Below, piece by piece: positions 15,501 through 15,759 of a stretch of DNA of 15,759 bases. Numbering within the stretch: the first letter of the stretch is position 1; each line of letters begins with the position of its first letter. The notes under the pieces were generated by a model that had not been told where the DNA came from, ran no database searches, and saw only the letters and a program-made list of their open reading frames with translations. The translations under genes and the position numbers were made by a program. Source of the stretch: Stenotrophomonas sp. UBA2302 (lineage in GTDB: Bacteria; Pseudomonadota; Gammaproteobacteria; Xanthomonadales; Xanthomonadaceae); contig DDVW01000060.1 of the NCBI GenBank assembly GCA_002345545.1, positions 1 to 15,759 of the forward strand, given 5' to 3'.

Positions 15501-15520
15501 CCCACCTTATATAAGGTGGG
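15501..15520. terminator. Perfect 20-bp palindrome after tyrS, probable terminator hairpin
   Basis: CCCACCTTATATAAGGTGGG starts 11 bp after the tyrS stop and is self-complementary over its whole length. As RNA it would form a stem of about 8 bp with a 4-base AU-rich loop. It is followed by TAATTCC, not a T run. Termination of tyrS is the simplest reading; a protein-binding site is an alternative. Confidence 0.5.
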
Positions 15521-15532
15521 TAATTCCGTGTT

Positions 15533-15638
15533 GATGCGGCCGGGAGCGCCGCATCCGGGAAGGCGGGTGTTGGAGATCCGGATCGGCGCGCTTTCCCTGT
15601 GAAGCGGGTTCTGAAGAAATTCATCGAACCCCCTTCAC
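15533..15638. other. Three abutting hairpins in the tyrS-to-rRNA gap
   Basis: Three inverted repeats lie end to end with one base between each. The first is GATGCGGC/GCCGCATC (15533-15540 with 15548-15555). The second is GGGAAGGCG/CGCTTTCCC with one G-U pair (15557-15565 with 15589-15597). The third is GTGAAGCGGGTTC/GAACCCCCTTCAC with one mismatch (15599-15611 with 15626-15638), whose loop holds TGAA-GAAA-TTCA. No coding frame is credible here. The arrangement suggests a structured transcript, such as a tyrS 3' end or an rRNA-leader-like RNA. Confidence 0.45.
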
Positions 15639-15740
15639 AAACCACGGAAAGAAGCACATACTTCTCCTCCCCCGACGCAGGGGCCTTCCCCGGAAGGTGG
15701 CTGCGAAGGATGTTGAAGCAACAGCCTCCTCAAAAAGGTG

Positions 15741-15746
15741 TTGACG
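15741..15746 (+). promoter_or_regulatory. -35 box of a probable rRNA operon promoter (cut by window end)
   Basis: TTGACG at 15741-15746 is followed by GAAACGAAAAGCC up to the last base. A -10 box would lie about 17 bases on, near 15764, just outside the window. An A-run (CAAAAAGG) upstream could act as part of an UP element. Its place after tyrS, where Pseudomonas has a 16S rRNA gene, makes an rRNA operon promoter the best guess, but no rRNA sequence is visible. Confidence 0.55.
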
Positions 15747-15759
15747 GAAACGAAAAGCC

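Noticed and set aside
1..15759. CRISPR arrays, insertion sequences, prophage genes or tRNA genes
   Set aside because: No regularly spaced repeats, transposase or phage proteins, or cloverleaf-like sequences were seen on either strand.

Overview
The window is GC-rich chromosomal DNA from a gammaproteobacterium of the Xanthomonadaceae (Lysobacteraceae), most likely Stenotrophomonas or a close relative. The basis is gene content, protein wording (for example the argS, coaBC, ampG and tyrS products) and gene order. Everything readable is housekeeping. I see no phage, transposon, CRISPR array, tRNA or obvious island, and no unmistakably new multi-gene system. The interest lies in details of otherwise ordinary genes and in the intergenic RNA/DNA structures.

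Left arm (1-2825, all minus strand): the 5' part of a membrane-anchored, probably SPOR-domain protein runs off the left edge. Upstream of it lie argS (arginyl-tRNA synthetase) and then radC, which carries an apparent 26-residue internal deletion. Diverging from radC on the plus strand is a compact operon, coaBC-dut-algC-like (2921-7002): CoA biosynthesis, dUTPase, and a phosphomannomutase/phosphoglucomutase with a 320-residue membrane-anchored N-terminal extension. It ends in a probable hairpin terminator at 7027-7056.

Middle (7003-11424): on the minus strand are pyrE and, 13 bp downstream, a secreted coiled-coil protein with a DUF4124-like start, closed by a clear intrinsic terminator (7244-7269). 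Diverging from pyrE is an exonuclease III-family gene joined by a GTGA overlap to ampG, the muropeptide permease. This matches the ampN-ampG operon known from S. maltophilia beta-lactamase induction. Next comes a small ribbon-helix-helix-like protein with its own well-formed promoter.

Right arm (11425-15759): on the minus strand are anmK (anhydro-MurNAc kinase) and an M23 murein endopeptidase-like gene with a good sigma70-type promoter. Diverging from the latter is tyrS. After tyrS the last 270 bp hold no gene. They contain a tight series of hairpins followed by a -35 box (TTGACG) at the edge, which I read as the start of the rRNA operon promoter.

Together ampG, anmK, the M23 peptidase and the SPOR-like protein give the window a cell-wall turnover and recycling theme. 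The rest covers translation (argS, tyrS), nucleotide supply (dut, pyrE), CoA, sugar phosphates and DNA repair (ExoIII, RadC). Four genes (argS, coaBC, ampG, tyrS) appear to use GTG starts.
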